From Branchiostoma floridae (lineage: Eukaryota; Chordata; Leptocardii; Amphioxiformes; Branchiostomatidae): a stretch of 64,000 bases of DNA. Where the stretch lies: NCBI RefSeq assembly GCF_000003815.2, contig NC_049993.1:4845167-4909166 (forward strand), written 5' to 3'. Under the pieces are notes generated by a model. It was not told the origin of the DNA. It was given only the letters and a program-made list of their open reading frames with translations, and did not search any database. This document shows, piece by piece, positions 33,701 to 48,700 of this stretch. Positions within the stretch are counted from its first letter, which is position 1; the number at the start of each line of letters is the position of its first letter. Position numbers and translations under genes: made by a program.

Positions 33701-36700
33701 TTACAAGGGAAAGTTTCGTCTGAACGGAGCTCTGAGTGTATCACGATCCCTGGGAGACACAGAGTACAGAGTGAGTAGTCAGCTTGTGTCTCTCGTTTAT
33801 GTCAGAATTAGGGCTGGGTATCGGTACAGCGTACCGGTACAAAACCGTTTTTTCTTATTGGACCGGTCCAGAAAAACCGGACCTGAAAAAATTAGGTGAC
33901 TGGATGTTGGACCGATTAGAAAATTAACAGATTATTTCATAAGGCATTCACACGTTTTGGCACTTGCAGGTGGAAGAAAATAACAAGAGTGAAGTAGAGT
34001 AGAGTTTATAGTAATTTCTACCAAGTTTTACAGCCAATCGTACAGGTGCAGTTAGCGTTGTAGGATTTTAAAATGGCAGTGTAAGTCTAATACTCCACCA
34101 AACAGGTTTCTTTGTAGTGAAATGGACCATTGGTATGAGTCAATACTGCATCAGGTCCAGGTTCAGGTCCGGACCTGGACCTGATCCTTTGGACCTGAAC
34201 TGGACCTGGACCTGAATTTTCTGTACCGGTACCCAGCCCTAGTCAGAATGATTTTTTAAAAGTTCTGAAAGTTCATAGTGTGAGATTTTATTCTAGTATA
34301 ACTGATGACATGATTGGAACCTTATCATAATAGTTGCCTAATGTCATGATACAAATGTATTTTTCTTTAGTGAGATCTTTAGGTAAATGTAAAAGATACA
34401 GCGGCGATCGCGTTATAGTTAACACCCGTCAGCGTCAGTGACGCGTCAGAAATCGTCAGTGACGCGTCAGAAATCGTCAGTGACTGGTCAGAAACCGTCA
34501 GACATCGTCAGACGCCCGTCAGAATTCGTCAGAGTCAAACGCTGACCAGTCAGCGTCAGCGTTAATGATATGTATGAGATGGGGTCAGGTTTCATGTTTA
34601 TTTTGTACCCCGACAAGACAATAGCAATTTTGTCACCTCCTAGTGTGCGAGTTTTCGTTGCGATGTTGCGGCAGGTCGTTGACCCCCGAAATAGGCAGCT
34701 TACGTGGATATACCACGCTTCTGGGAGGGGAAAGTTGTTAACTTAATAATTGCTCTTCTGAACAGCTTAAATACACACACAAACCTAAAAGGGGTTGGCA
34801 ATGATTAGAGTATGAGTCATTCTCGTTGAAGATTAATTGCTAAAAAAAATTCAGTGTTGTCTTCTCGAGCCGACTGTGGCCATATTGTTTAAATTTATCA
34901 CGTTGTTATTTGGGCTCTAACCGCTCGACCGATCTGAGACTGGGAGGGACTTATATACGGACTTTCAGTGCTTTAGCGACTCATTTCTTAGATCGTTATT
35001 TTCTACGGGTTTCATTTGATGAATGTAAGAAAATGGCATCGTGGTCAATAATGACACCGGGGAAATCGTCTGACACGGCCGGGTACAATCGACATTTTTG
35101 ATCATGCGAAATTTCCAGGTACGGGTGAAGAAAAGCCGGCCTGAGAAACCAATTGTTATATTCTTTAGCAGATAAATGACAGATTTTATCGAGATCGATT
35201 CTTGTCTTGCACTTGTCGGCAAATACCGATATTTTTTGTATTGCTTCAAAAACTCACACATCGACGGGAAACACGTGTAGTTTCCAATTTCCCGAGCCGA
35301 AACAGTCCGTGCGATTAGAAAAACCGCTCACAAAACTGCGATCTACGTAGTAGCTAAGTGAATACTCGTATATGATTGTAACGCAGTTTGAAAAGCTAGC
35401 AATGATATCCGATGTTACAAAACTGTGTCAGCGTTTTTATGTATCCACGGAACAAAGAAAAATACTGCAAAATGTAAAGCACAGCGCATGCTAAAAAAGA
35501 TGTTGGACCCGAACGTACCTTGCTGTACGTGTAAACAAACATGAATGCTAGCGGTACAACTTCTCTGCGGGTTCAAACTGCGATTGATTAAGCCGAAGAT
35601 TTAACTAAAATTTGTGCACTGTAACAAAAATAGCGAGAACAGTTTGGGATCTGAATGAAACTGAACTATAGATTATACGATTTGATACATCGGCTTCTGA
35701 TCGCGCGCGAAACAGCAGCTCCGAGGACGGCCACTACAAATGTACACTCTCCCACGATGCGCGATCATGATTGACAGATCGCGGTTGTTTGAAGATCGTG
35801 CCGCCCGCGCCGGCCTGTCTGAAACTTTGCAGGACGCAAATTCAATCATTTTTGACAGCCAACCAGCAAAGAGGAAAACTGACAGCAAAAATAACTTGAT
35901 ATTTGTCTATAAATGAGGTTCTGTCGCCGGCGTTCGAAGAACCCCGAAACATGGCTCGCAAAAAATAAACGAAAGACTTGCAGTTCGAAATCTAATACCG
36001 GTAAGACCAAGGAGGTTACTTGCTAACTTGGTAAGACGGAAAATTTGTGGCAACCAGGAACCGGGATAAATCTAAAAGAGGGAAGGGCCCATGCAGAAAT
36101 AAATGTTTTGTCCATCAGACGTGCCTGTCGAAACATTGAATGAGCCAACTGTCTCTTTCTGTCAAATTTATGCATGGTCAACATATCCGATGCTTTATTT
36201 AGTACATTACTTGTGCTCGCAATTATGAGGGTAACGAATTTCTGTTTAGGCTCTGGAAACTACAAGGGCGTGTTTCCCGTCGGCGTGCGAGTTTTCGCAG
36301 GTGATTACAGGGGATTGTTGTAAACAAAACAAAACATTATCGTGTTTGGCGATAAGTGGAAGACAAGAATTGATCCGGTAAAATCTCTTGTTATTAATTA
36401 ATGTTTTGAGTAGAGTTACTACTATATGGTTCCTCAAGGCGGTTTTATTAAATCCTTAGAATTTTTGAGTCCATGGCAAACGTGTACAATCATCATCATC
36501 TGTGTACAATACATTTTACCGCCATGGTAAAGATCACCGCAATTACGATAAGTTGATTATTAATTAGACATCATTAGCTACTTTTGTAGGCTAGGAATTT
36601 AGGTTTTCGTCCGCCGGCTTTTTCCTGGAAACACTGCTGCTCGTACCGTCAAGGGCGCAACTCAGCATGAAGACCTACCTGTTCCTGAGGGAGCTCTTGG

Positions 36701-39700
36701 GTCGGAACATCGCCATCGGACGTTCCTGCTCATCGGACAGTCGACCAGGGCATATTCCAACCATACGCCATGGCATATAATCAACCTTATGTGTTTTTGA
36801 ATCTATTTATTAAGTGTGTTTTGTCTGATATCAGTTCAAAAGTTCTGTTGAATTCACTAACACTAGTTCTAGTTCTACTTTGTTTAACGGTAGCTAGGCT
36901 AGAAAAGTAGGATTCAGGTCACCATCCGCCGGCTTCCTTGGCACTTGTCGAGGTTGCAACTCAGCCAAGACCTACCTGTTCCTGGCGGAGCTCTCGGGAC
37001 AGAACATCGCTGACGGGCAGTCGACCGACGAAACCATACTCCAGGGCATATATTCAACCTTATGTGTTTTTTAATCTATTTGTTGTGTTTTGTCTGCTGT
37101 TAGTTCAAAAGTTCTGTTGGATTAACTAACATTGGTTCTATTTCTAATATGGATAAAGGGATTCGGGTTTCCATCCGTTTAATAGCTTCCTTGGCACAAT
37201 GATGATCGTTGAGAAATCTTACGTGTGTGCAACTTATGTACGCTTCATCATAACATATAACGTTTAAAACCTGGAAGGTAAGTTTATACCAGGTTTTCCA
37301 TCATCATTCTGCTGCTATCCGATCGAAAATCATCTATTCCGAGTGTTGGAAATACGGTAAGTACATTGCTAAATGCGCTAGAGTATGAAGAAACCCAATG
37401 CCTTAAGTCATCTCGAGTCGCTGTACGTGTGTGGTACCACATACAAAATGTTTCAGTATAAACCACAACTGAATCTGTCTAACAAAGAGAGAGACGCTTT
37501 GTGTGGAACATAACGATGTGGGTTTACGATACATGTCGTTCAAAAATATTCAAAATATATTCATCGACACTAAATATCGCTATCAAGTAGAATAAACCAA
37601 GAAAAAAAATCAAACACGGCGGAAAAACATGCACCGTGCTGATTGTTCTTACAATAAATGAATGAAGACCTTTATTGCACATTTTTGCCACACCGGGCCG
37701 GCGGGCCCGGGCGGTACAGTACCGGCGGGCCCGTTCTTTGAGAATGCCGCCAAACCAAGGTCCTTGGTGAAACTCAAAGAAGCCGCGCCCCGGCCGCATG
37801 TGTCAATCAATTGAGCGGCGCGGTGGGAGGGTCCGGGTCAGACCCATTTTTGCTACAATTCTACCGGTATCTGAACATCTAATAAACATATTCACATGCA
37901 CAAAACATCTATTGATTTTGATTACAACAATGCAGGCCTCATATTTTCACCCCAAACCCCAAAGATTGACAACATTTCCCACTTTCTAAACGCCACACAA
38001 AACTCTATCCTAAGTCGTGACGTCGTGATTACGACGTGTACACGCCGCCTGCGTGTGTCATACCAAGGACGTTACATCGTTGATCACTATAGAATCTTTG
38101 GTTATAATTAATAGGAAGCGAGGACGAAGTAGCTCTAAAATAGCCCCACCATTCCAGGTGTGTATTTGTCGAACGTTAATGGTGCAAAGATATTCCCATC
38201 AAAATGCGTAGGTTTTCCGCGTGCGTGCGAGCGGATGTTCCCGATCGCTGATCACAAATTCGGCGGCAAAATCTTCGATAAAAAACACACCAAAACCTCT
38301 TCAAAGCGGATTATTTGACAGAGAACTCCTTTTTTTCAGTGCTGTGCCGTTAAATTCTTTATATACACTGATATAAACATAGCCAAACACGTAGTTCCTG
38401 CAAGCTCGGCCTCGCTAGGAGCCGCCAATACCTTCGTTTCCCGCCAACAGTTGTGCAAATCTTGCCTACAGTAGCCAATCAGAGACACGTATGTGCTACG
38501 TCACGTGATATTTACATACTGTTACGCAATGCTGGGTCCGTCGTCCGTAATGTAGCAGCTAAACATGGCAAAGTTTTCAGTTGAAGTTTACGCCGTATTT
38601 AACTTAAAAATACCGGGACTCGAACTTATATGATATTTTTACGTCTTGCACAATAATTATATAAAGGTAGCCCAGCCAAAAATGTATTTTTGTAGTCGAT
38701 CATGGCCGGCAGCTCGCTTGTTTGATGGTTGTCTGCCGCTAGTTTCTGGCCGATGGGCGTGCTTTGCGTTGCCGAAAATAATATAACTGTTACATTGCCG
38801 CGTTCTTCGGGTTGACTTTTTGGATTGACCTTTATTTTATTAAAAGAAATAGGTATCCTGAGAATGTTTCCCCACCTCAGAACTTTTTTACTACACAGTG
38901 TCGTGAACATGATGTTGACAATTTTGCTCCGATTTTTTGCAAACGTAGCGTTACACTACCTCCCGGCCGGCGCTCGCTGAGCAGAGTTTTATCGAGGAAC
39001 GCTACTTTCGTGATAAAATCTATTGCAACAACAATAATCAACAGGCAAATAAAGAGCTGATGAGCAAAATGAGTAATTGATAAAGTAAGAACAAACAACT
39101 CCACTCTTTAATAGCAAGCAGTACTTACTTAGTACGTAAATAATAATAGCAAGCAGTACCAGAAGAAAATTCGATCTACTGAAATGCAGGCAAGATCGCC
39201 GTCTCTTTCCGCTGTTCCGTTTTTGTATCGGCAAGTTACTGCGCAGCATGACGCAAATTAGTTCTCCTCCCACTAATCTGTGATGTTACCGCGGCCTGCA
39301 TATGAATGGTTCGTCATTTGATAACGCTGACCAGTCAGAAATGCGGCAGTTTCCGTCAGTGACGCGTCAGAAAAATGCTGTGACGGAATAATGTCCGTCA
39401 GAAATCGTCAGTGACGCGTCAGAAATCGTCAGCGTCAGTGACGGGTGTTAACTATGGCGTGAACGCCGCTGTAGGATCTTTCAGATAACTGTCAAAGTTT
39501 TATACATTCGTAGTACAATGTTTTAAGTTTTGATGGCTGTAAAAGTCCCAGACCTGAGATGTACTAGTATTTGTTAAACAATAAGCTGACAGAAGTCTAA
39601 CAGAACATTCGGTAGAGAGATTACATGTCTACAGTTGCCAGTACAGATGACTGAAAGTCTGCGGGAGCTTTTTAACGTTGTTGCCGTGCCCCACAGCCTG

Positions 39701-42700
39701 GCCTGACTGCCGTACCTGAGGTGACGCATACCCCGCTGACCGGTACTGAGGAGTACCTCGTGCTCGGCTCTGACGGCTTCTTCGATCATGTGTCGCTCGA
39801 GTCCATCCGACACTCTGTATATCTGAGCTACATGTGAGTCTCCTCTTATACTACTTACCATATTCTACCCTTTCCTCCATACGAGTAGTTAAATCATACA
39901 GTCATGTATGTACATTCTTCTGGATTGTGCATGATGTATAGTGTGTATTGCCATTTGATTCCATGTATTCCCAAGTGTAGCATCAACATGGAATTCCTTT
40001 GTGCATGAGTCAGGACAAGCCATGACACACATGCTAGGGTTAACGTGTGGCAAGGAGAAACTGGCTGAGGTTGGGAGCAATGATGGTGATTAGATGTGGA
40101 AAAATGCCAGTCTGTTTCTATTTTACAAGACTCTATATAACTTTTCAGTTACACACAGGAACAGCTAAGAATAGATATAGAGTTAGAATTAGTCAAAAAG
40201 TAGGTGCCAGTGTGGTGTGGTGTCAGGGCTCTAGACAGCTCGACATTTTTTTCCGTCAGCCAATTTCCATTGTCGCGAAAACACTATTCCAGGAGTTAGA
40301 GAGACTGAACTGAGACCTTGAAAAACGGGTTTTAATGAGATTATCGTATGCGAAAGGGCACCGACACACATTGTCAACAATCATAACAATAGCAAAACAA
40401 ACAGTATGTGGCTTTTACGGCCGTGATCGGCGTCCTCAAGCAGCCTGTAGCTTCCACCAAGGAGCTTTTATCAGATTTTTGTCCGTCAAAGTTGACGGAT
40501 TAGTTTTAAAATTTTTCCGTCACACGCAGCAAATTTCCATCAATTGACGGAAAAACGGACGCTGGCTAGAGCCCTGTGTGGTGTGTAAAAAGTTATTGTG
40601 TAACTTAAGACTATAAACATACATACTTGAGACAGGAGACAGGTAGGAGGGAAGCTTATGTAGAATTGGGAAACAAAGAGCAGCACAGGCAGGAAAAGCA
40701 GGCAGGTTTTCCTTACTCAATGTTGAATTAGTTCAGTTCAGTTAGACATTATACATATCAGGAATACCAGAACACAAACAGGCAGAGATAGGGCCTAAAG
40801 GTAGGAGAAACTGGTAGCAGTCTTAGCACAGTGCAAGCATATTTACTTAACTTTCTGAATCACTCACTTGAGCAGCATATTTTTGGTCAACTTAAAAGGA
40901 GTTTCATTTGTCCATTCAGGGCTCGAAATACCACCTGCATATGCAGGTTAGTGCAGGTAAAATTGGAGCTGTGCAGGTATTTCTGGTGTCTACCTGCACC
41001 TAACCTGCACTGGTCCATGTACTGGGTTTTATACATACATGTCATATGATGTAAGTGTATGTGGATTGTGGATAGCTGCATTGAATGTTACTACCTATAA
41101 AGTATAAGAGGAAAAATAGCAATGGTTCCTGAACAATTTTAGTACATTCCATACTTGCCAAATTCATAATGGTGCAGGTAAAATTTGTCTGGTGCAGGTA
41201 ATTTCCAATGTTACCTGCACCAGTGCAGGTATGCAGAAAAAAGTATTTCGAGCCCTGCCATTTGACGATGACCGACCAAAAGACAGAAGATCGGCGTTAC
41301 TAAGATTAGCACGCTGAAAGATGTAGAGAGGTTTTACTGCAGTCAGCATAAAAAAGATACTATTATTAGAGATTCTAGCTTATTAAGAAAAGAAGGATTT
41401 AAAAAGCCATCTATGGCTTTGGCATGTTGACTCATAGTTTTGAAGTTAGTAATAAACGTCCACATGGACACAGGAATGCAGGAAGCAAGCATACCTCACA
41501 TGTGCAGAGTCAGACAGGCAGGCAGACAGGCAAGTAGGGCCCCTTTGATTCACCTTTGAGTATGTCTAACAATTTGTTCCAAACTCCAAAACAGGACTGT
41601 ACATATCATCTACAACATATGGTTGAACCATTTGTTGTGATAGAACCAGTACCAGTCTGTGGCAACATCGTAAAGGTATGTGCTTCTCCGTTTGGTGATG
41701 GTTTACTGGTTGATTGTTTAATTTGGAGTGGTTGGATGGGTAGAGAGACTACTGACTTATTGCTTTGTGTTAAGGTGGGGTTACACATGCGTATATATTC
41801 AAGTCCGTTTGAGGTGCGTATGAAGCTCTTAGTCTCTACCAGGCTTCTCAGGTCGCGGGAAAAATAGTACAAATTGGACAAATATAGATACATAACATGC
41901 CAGATGAGTTAGCTAACCGAGAAGTATGGTTAGCGACCCAGCTAACTCGTCTGACATGTTACCTGTCTACGTTTGTCCAATTTCTATTATTTTTACAACG
42001 ACCAGTGGAGCCTGGTGGAGGCAAATACTCCCATGCGCGCCTCATGCGCACATAAATATATACGCAGGTGTACATAACTTTTGATAAAATGATAACCTGG
42101 ATTTATGATTATTTAATTGTGCTTTTTTGCTCGGGGATAGTTTAACGGTTGCAAGGTTGATTGTTTGTGTGGTTGTTTCTTTGTGGTTAGTTAGATATGT
42201 AGTGACTTGTTGCTTCGTGTTTTACAAATTGTTTAACATGATTGCTTGGTTTGTTTCAGAATAGTTGATGTATCTATATCAGGATTTTATCATTGTTATT
42301 ATATCAGAATATCGATGTTTTATCACCCAATATTCAGCCAAACTTTTATACAGTAATGTTTAGTACTGAGTTTAACTTATGTATGAAATTGTTATATGAT
42401 ATTTTTTGCACCTTAATGCAGGTTACCACAATCCCAAACTGTCCTACAGTTAAGCAGAAATAGGCATTATTAGCTAACAAAAGAATATGAATTGTTGTAA
42501 AGAAGTAGGGAATTATTATGTTTATACCGTGAAATTTGACTCTGCATCTACTTATTGCTATATAAAAGATTCTGTAATAACCTGTGAAACGTTACAAATT
42601 TGGTTCAGCTAAGAGTTTTACTTTCCAGACTAGTTGTGCGGAACATAACAAATGTTATTTTCAAAAGCTGTTTGAAGATGTTTTAGGTTTTACACAAACT

Positions 42701-45700
42701 CCTTCTTCAACAGGAGACATGGTGGATGCCTGGACAATGTCTCCAAAGACCTGTTCGTGCGAGCGCAGAATGCCGGCGCCATTGACAACATCACCATCAT
42801 GGTATGCTTCTTTCGAAAGCACCTGTCCTGTCCCTACCAATCGGAGGATGAGGTCAGCAGAGTCAGCCGGTTGTCCCACCTTGCGGAGTTGGATGATGAT
42901 GATGATGATGAGGGAGGCTCTGATGAGGACGAGATTGACAGATTCCTGGCCGAGGTCCATGCCATGACTCCCGAGAAGAAGCCCGAGATGACTCCCGACC
43001 AGCACCAGAGCACTCCACCAGAGAGCCTTCCATCCTTTGCTCCAACTTGCAAAGGCATCACTTTGGGCCAGAAGGCAGCAACGACCACACCAACTCCCAA
43101 GACACCAGTCGCTGTGCACCGGTCATTCTCAAGTGTAGCAGTCTCAGCCCAGTCAGTCGAGTATGTCAACCCTACAGATTGCTTGCCAGCAGTTGAGTTC
43201 AACAGGCCGCCCTCTGGGATCTGTGCACCATCTCCGACTCCTGTGAGACTGTCCCAACCATCGCCCCCTCCTGTGCCAACCAACAGCCCGCATCCTACAA
43301 CTTCAGCACCGACATTCAGTCCAATCGTAAGCTTGCACCCCACAGGGCCGCGACCAACCGTGCCTCGCTTTTCCGCCTACAAGCCCCGCATGTACGACCA
43401 GTGGCAGAGAGTTCCGAAAAAGATCAAGTCTTCGACTGCCCACGCAAACCAGACACCCCTTCCTCTGAAGAAAGTGTCCATCGAGATGGCATCATCCAAA
43501 CCAGCGGCAAAACAGTATGCCAAGGGATCGCCGGTACTCACAGGCAATCGCAGGTACTCATCAGTAAGTCGTGACAAGATGCCTGACAAGACGAAGGCCA
43601 AGCAAGTGGCCTCCGCCCCTTTGCTCCTTATGACAACAAAGTTGGAGACAACAAACAGGCCATCCCACCAAGCTGCAAGGCCATGCCGCAAGTGCGAAAG
43701 TTGCGAGTCCGGTCGCAGTCCGGTGAGACCATGCTGGAAGGTCACGGAAGCCCAGGGAAGTGGAGACGAGAAACCAAAGAAGAAGAAGAACATCATCAGG
43801 AGGGCGCTGAAGAGTGGCAAGAAGAGGGGTCAGGAAGTGCTGGAGGGCGGGCGCAAGGCGCTGAAGGCGAGCCGAGAAGTCCTGCACGCCAAGGTGACCT
43901 GGGTGGGAACCCACATCAACCGCTTGGGCTCTGCTGTGTCGAGGAAGAACCGCGTGTCTCCACTGGAGCCAGGTTAAGTGCATAACAGATAATCATAGAT
44001 CATTTCTAATTTTTAATTAGTTAGAGCATGGCTTGTCAGGGGGATTGGGGGAGGATCTGGGAGTTGTCATTAACCACAATTTGTCTTACCTTAGACTTGC
44101 CACCAAATTCAATTCCACATTATAATTTTCTACTGTATTCATACATGACACAAACATTTCTATCATCAAATACATTATTTCTGTTAGTTTCAATTTGGAA
44201 CTTTTGTGACTGAAATATAGTTTTACTCAAAATAGTTCAAACTTATTACAAATATAATCTAAAACCCTTCTTGGTGACTCTGGTTACACAAAATATGACA
44301 TTTTAGACTTTTTGACTCAAACTTTTAGCCCAATACATTATTATTGACACAGAAAATCAACTTACATGCTTATAGACCCATACTAAACTGGTCAGTTTGA
44401 GGAGCTTCAAAGATGGCCAGCCTGGTGTGGCTGGATTATTCAGGACCATGAGTAGAGTTACAGTATAAGAAAATGGTACAATTAAAAAAAAAGGGTTTAA
44501 GATTATTATGGTTTTACAAAAACAAAAAGGGGAAGAAAAGAAAATAATGTAATCTGTTAGTTTCAATTTGGAACTTTTGTGACTGAAATATTGTTTTACT
44601 CAAAATAGTACAAAATTATCACAAATATCATTTAAAACCCTTCTTGGTGACTCTGGTTACACAAAATATGACATTTTAGACTTTTTGACTCAAACTTTTA
44701 GCCCAAAACATTATTATTGACACAGAAAATCAACTTACATACTTATAGACTCATATTAAACTGGTCAGTTTGAGGAGCTTCAAAGATGGCCAGCCTGATG
44801 TGGCTGGATTATTCAGGACCAAGAGTAGAGTTACAGTATAAGAAAATGGTACAATTAAAAAAAAAGAGTTTAGAATTATTATGGTTTTACAAAAAGAAAA
44901 AGGGGAAGAAAAGAAAATAATGTAATCTGTTAGTTTCAATTTGGAACTTTTGTGACTGAAATATAGTTTTACTCAAAATAGTTCAAACTTATTACAAATA
45001 TAATCTAAAACCCTTCTTGGTGACTCTGGTTACACAAAATATGACATTTTAGACTTTTTGACTCAAACTTTTAACCCATTACATTAATATTGACATAGAA
45101 AATCAACTTACATACTTAAAGACTCATATTAAACTGGTCAGTTTGAGGAGCTTCAAAGATGGCCAGCCTGGTGTGGCTGGATTATTCAGGACCAAGAGTA
45201 GAGTCACAGTAAGAAAATGGTATAATTAAAAAAAAATAGTTTAAGATTATTCTGGTTTTACAAAAACAAAAAAGGGGAAGAAAAGAAAATAATGTGAGAG
45301 GAAAAAGTGTGCCGGTCTTCACCAAACTAATTAACCTGAATAACAGAACATACCTCATCAGAGATGACGATACAGTGACAACGGACGGCTAACTGACATT
45401 ACTAAAGAACCATGGAGCAACTATTTCTATTGGTTGAGATGGAGCTGAAGCCTCGGGCTGAACCTGAATGACATTATCATTCAACAAATTGATTGGAAGA
45501 AACTCTGAAGTCTTTTGTGATTGGAGGATGACTGGAAGGGACAAATGTCCAGAGGGATCAAACTAGTTCAGACTAGTTTGACAGTCAAGTGGAATCTACT
45601 CAGGTTAGGTGTAAACATGATACAGTCCACACAGAATGACTGCTGGGTACAGTCTGCCTGGGGTGCTGGGGAAGTGCTCAGTAGTCATGCTGGGAGTCCA

Positions 45701-48700
45701 TAGAATAGAACTGACTGAAGAAGTTCTTTCTTTTTCTTCTAGAACTGACTGACTGTAGTGGACTGGCACCAACTGGCAGAGGGGGAATGGGGGCTAAGGG
45801 AGAGATCGGTTGCCCCAGAAATATTTATTACCCAACTCCAGGGCAACAGATTTCTCCCTAGCTCCCATCCTCCATCAAAATTCCAGGCTGCCGATGGCCT
45901 TGTTGCTCACCAGGTTCTCCCCCTCCCTCCAGTTGGTGTTGAGTCTACACAGTCAGTCTAATGCAATAATATATACGACACTAAATATTCTAGGGCAGGG
46001 TCTAAGGTTGACCCTGCCCTGGAGATTAAATACAATGGGGCAGGAACGGTTAGTAGACATACTGGGAGTCCCAGCCTGAGTAGAACCGACTGACTGTAGT
46101 GGACTGGCACCAACTGGCAGAGGGGGAATGGGGGCTAAGGGAGAGATTGGTTGCCTTAGAAATATTTATTACCCAACTCCAGGGCAACAAATTTCTCCCT
46201 AGCCCCCATCCTCCATCAAAATTCCAGGCTGCCGATGGCCTTGTTGCTCACCAGGTTCTCCCCCTCCCTCCAGTTGGTGTTGAGTCTACACAGTCAGTCT
46301 AATGCAATAATATATACGACACTAAATATTCTAGGGCAGGGTCTAAGGTTGACCCTGCCCTGGAGATAATACAATGGGGCAGGAAAGGTTAGTAGTCATA
46401 CTGGGAGTCTCAGCCTGAGTAGAAGTACCGACGACTTCTTTCTTTTTCTTCTAGAACTGACTGACTGTAGTGGACTGGCACCAACTGGCAGAGGGGGAAT
46501 GGGGGCTAACGGAGACATCGGTTGCCCTGAGAAATATTTATCACCCAACTCCAGGGCAGCACGTACTCCAACAAATTTCTCCCTAGCCCCCATGCATCCT
46601 CCATCAAAATTCCAGGCTGCGGATGGCCTTATTGCTGGTTCTCCCCCTCCCTCCAGTTGGTGTTGAGTCTACACAGTCAGTCTAATGCAATAATATATAC
46701 GACACTAAATATTCTAGGGCAGGGTCTAAGGTTGACCCTGCCCTGGAGATTGAATACGATGGGGCAGAAAAGATTGACCCTGCCATTGGGGATTAGTAAT
46801 ACTCTGGGGCAGGGTCTAAGATTGACCCTGCCCTGGACATGAGTAGTATGTAGGGCAGGGTCTTAGGCTGATGTGTGGACTCCCTCTGTCAGCACCACAC
46901 TGCCCTGGCTGGGACTCCCACTCCTGAGCAATTCCCCAGCCCCCTCACCCCATAAAGACTGTGTATTAGGCGGCATCAGTCGGTAGCCAATCCACTGAAA
47001 CGACTTAGCCTGCTTCCTGCCTCTTCCTCCAAAGCTTCCCCTATCCCTTCCTCGCTCTTCCTGTCACTTCTTCAGGTCTTCTTTTTTTCTCTTCCACCCC
47101 AAACTGCTCTCTTGCAACGGTGGTGCAGTGGCATCTCTTTTGACCCTCATCCGTTACACCCTCTCGCTGTTGGGCCCGGCATTGGCGGCCAATCCACTAC
47201 CCATTCATTCCTCCTGGCCTCCAGCCTGCTTCCTCCCTTCCACCGACACAAACAGCGGATTCTGTGGATTGGTTCTTGGTGAAACCTTACCTGAGTAGAT
47301 TCCACTGGACTGTCAAACTAGTCTGAACTGGTTTGATCCCTCTGGACTTTGTCCCTTCCAGTCATCCTCCAATCACAAAAGACTTCAGAGTTTAAATTTT
47401 CTTCCAATCAATTCGTTGAATGATCACGTCTTGTCAATCTCGAGAACCGCTTGCTCATGGATATACTCAGCGCGCTGACAAAGGTTCATGGAGAGAGAGA
47501 GAGAGAGGACGAGTGCTCTTTGATGAAAGCACAATGCTCTCCTATAGATGTCTGCATTGGGAGTAAATCTGCTGAAAATTATCTTTCACTCCAGAACCAA
47601 CAACCCAGCCCTGGCCACAGGTGTCTGTTTCAGTTATAATTCAAACTTAAACACAACGCTAATGATTATTGTGATTGACCAATACTTGGTTGAGCTAGGT
47701 TTAGTGGGTACTCACTGTCACCCAACAGGGTGGTAGCCAGGGAGTGGCGACCCTGCCATGGAGGAGCCAGTCACAAAATTAGGCTTCTTAGGTTAACCTC
47801 AAGCAGCGGACACTGTTGATTGGTTTTTGGCTAACAGATGAAATGTGAATAAGTGATAACAAAAAGATAGTGGACTGTGGTTCGAATTCTATGCTGGCAA
47901 CCTGTATTTCAGGCCTTTATGGCTGGCATGTGATAAAAAAGCTAACTGACCAGTGGGTTAAAAATGTAAAACAAAAAACATGTTGCAACTCTGGGATATT
48001 GTAAAAAAATTACGACTCTTAGATATCATAATAATACATAACCTCCCTATATGTAAACAGTAACATCAAATTTAGTGATCAGCTTACTCTACTATACACA
48101 TTCCCTGCATGGGCTGAACTTTGTAACATAATTTGTACTTTATACAACAACCTATTGATTATAAAAGAACACCTGTTGCCAGTACATTAATAGATATTGG
48201 TACTCACTGTCACCCAACAGGGTGGCAGCCAGGGATTGGCGACCCTGCCATGGAGGAGCCAGTCACAAAATTAGGCTTCTTAGGTTAACTACAAGCAGCG
48301 GACACTGTTATTTGGTTCTTGGTGAAACCATTTTATGATTAAACAGATGGAAGTGATAGCAAAAGTTATTGGACTGTGGTACTCTACTCTGTCAACCTGT
48401 ATTTAAGGCCTTCAGGTCTGGCATCTGAGGGAGCTAACTGACCAGTGAGATAAAGATTTAGAAAAAAATGGTAACTCTTAGATATTATTACATTACTTCC
48501 CTATATAATTCATTTTATACTGTCTATTAAACTGCATTCCTCTTTCAGAAAATGTAAACAGTAACATCAAATTTAGTGATCAGCTTACTCTACTATACAC
48601 ATTCCCTGCATGGGCTGAGCTTTGTAACATAATTTGTACTTTATACAACAACCTATTGATTATAAAAGAACACCTTTTGCTGGTACATTGATAGATATTG

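Noticed and set aside
42661..43983. Antisense frames opposite the last PP2C exon
   Set aside because: Shadows of a GC- and proline-rich coding exon with correct phase on the plus strand.
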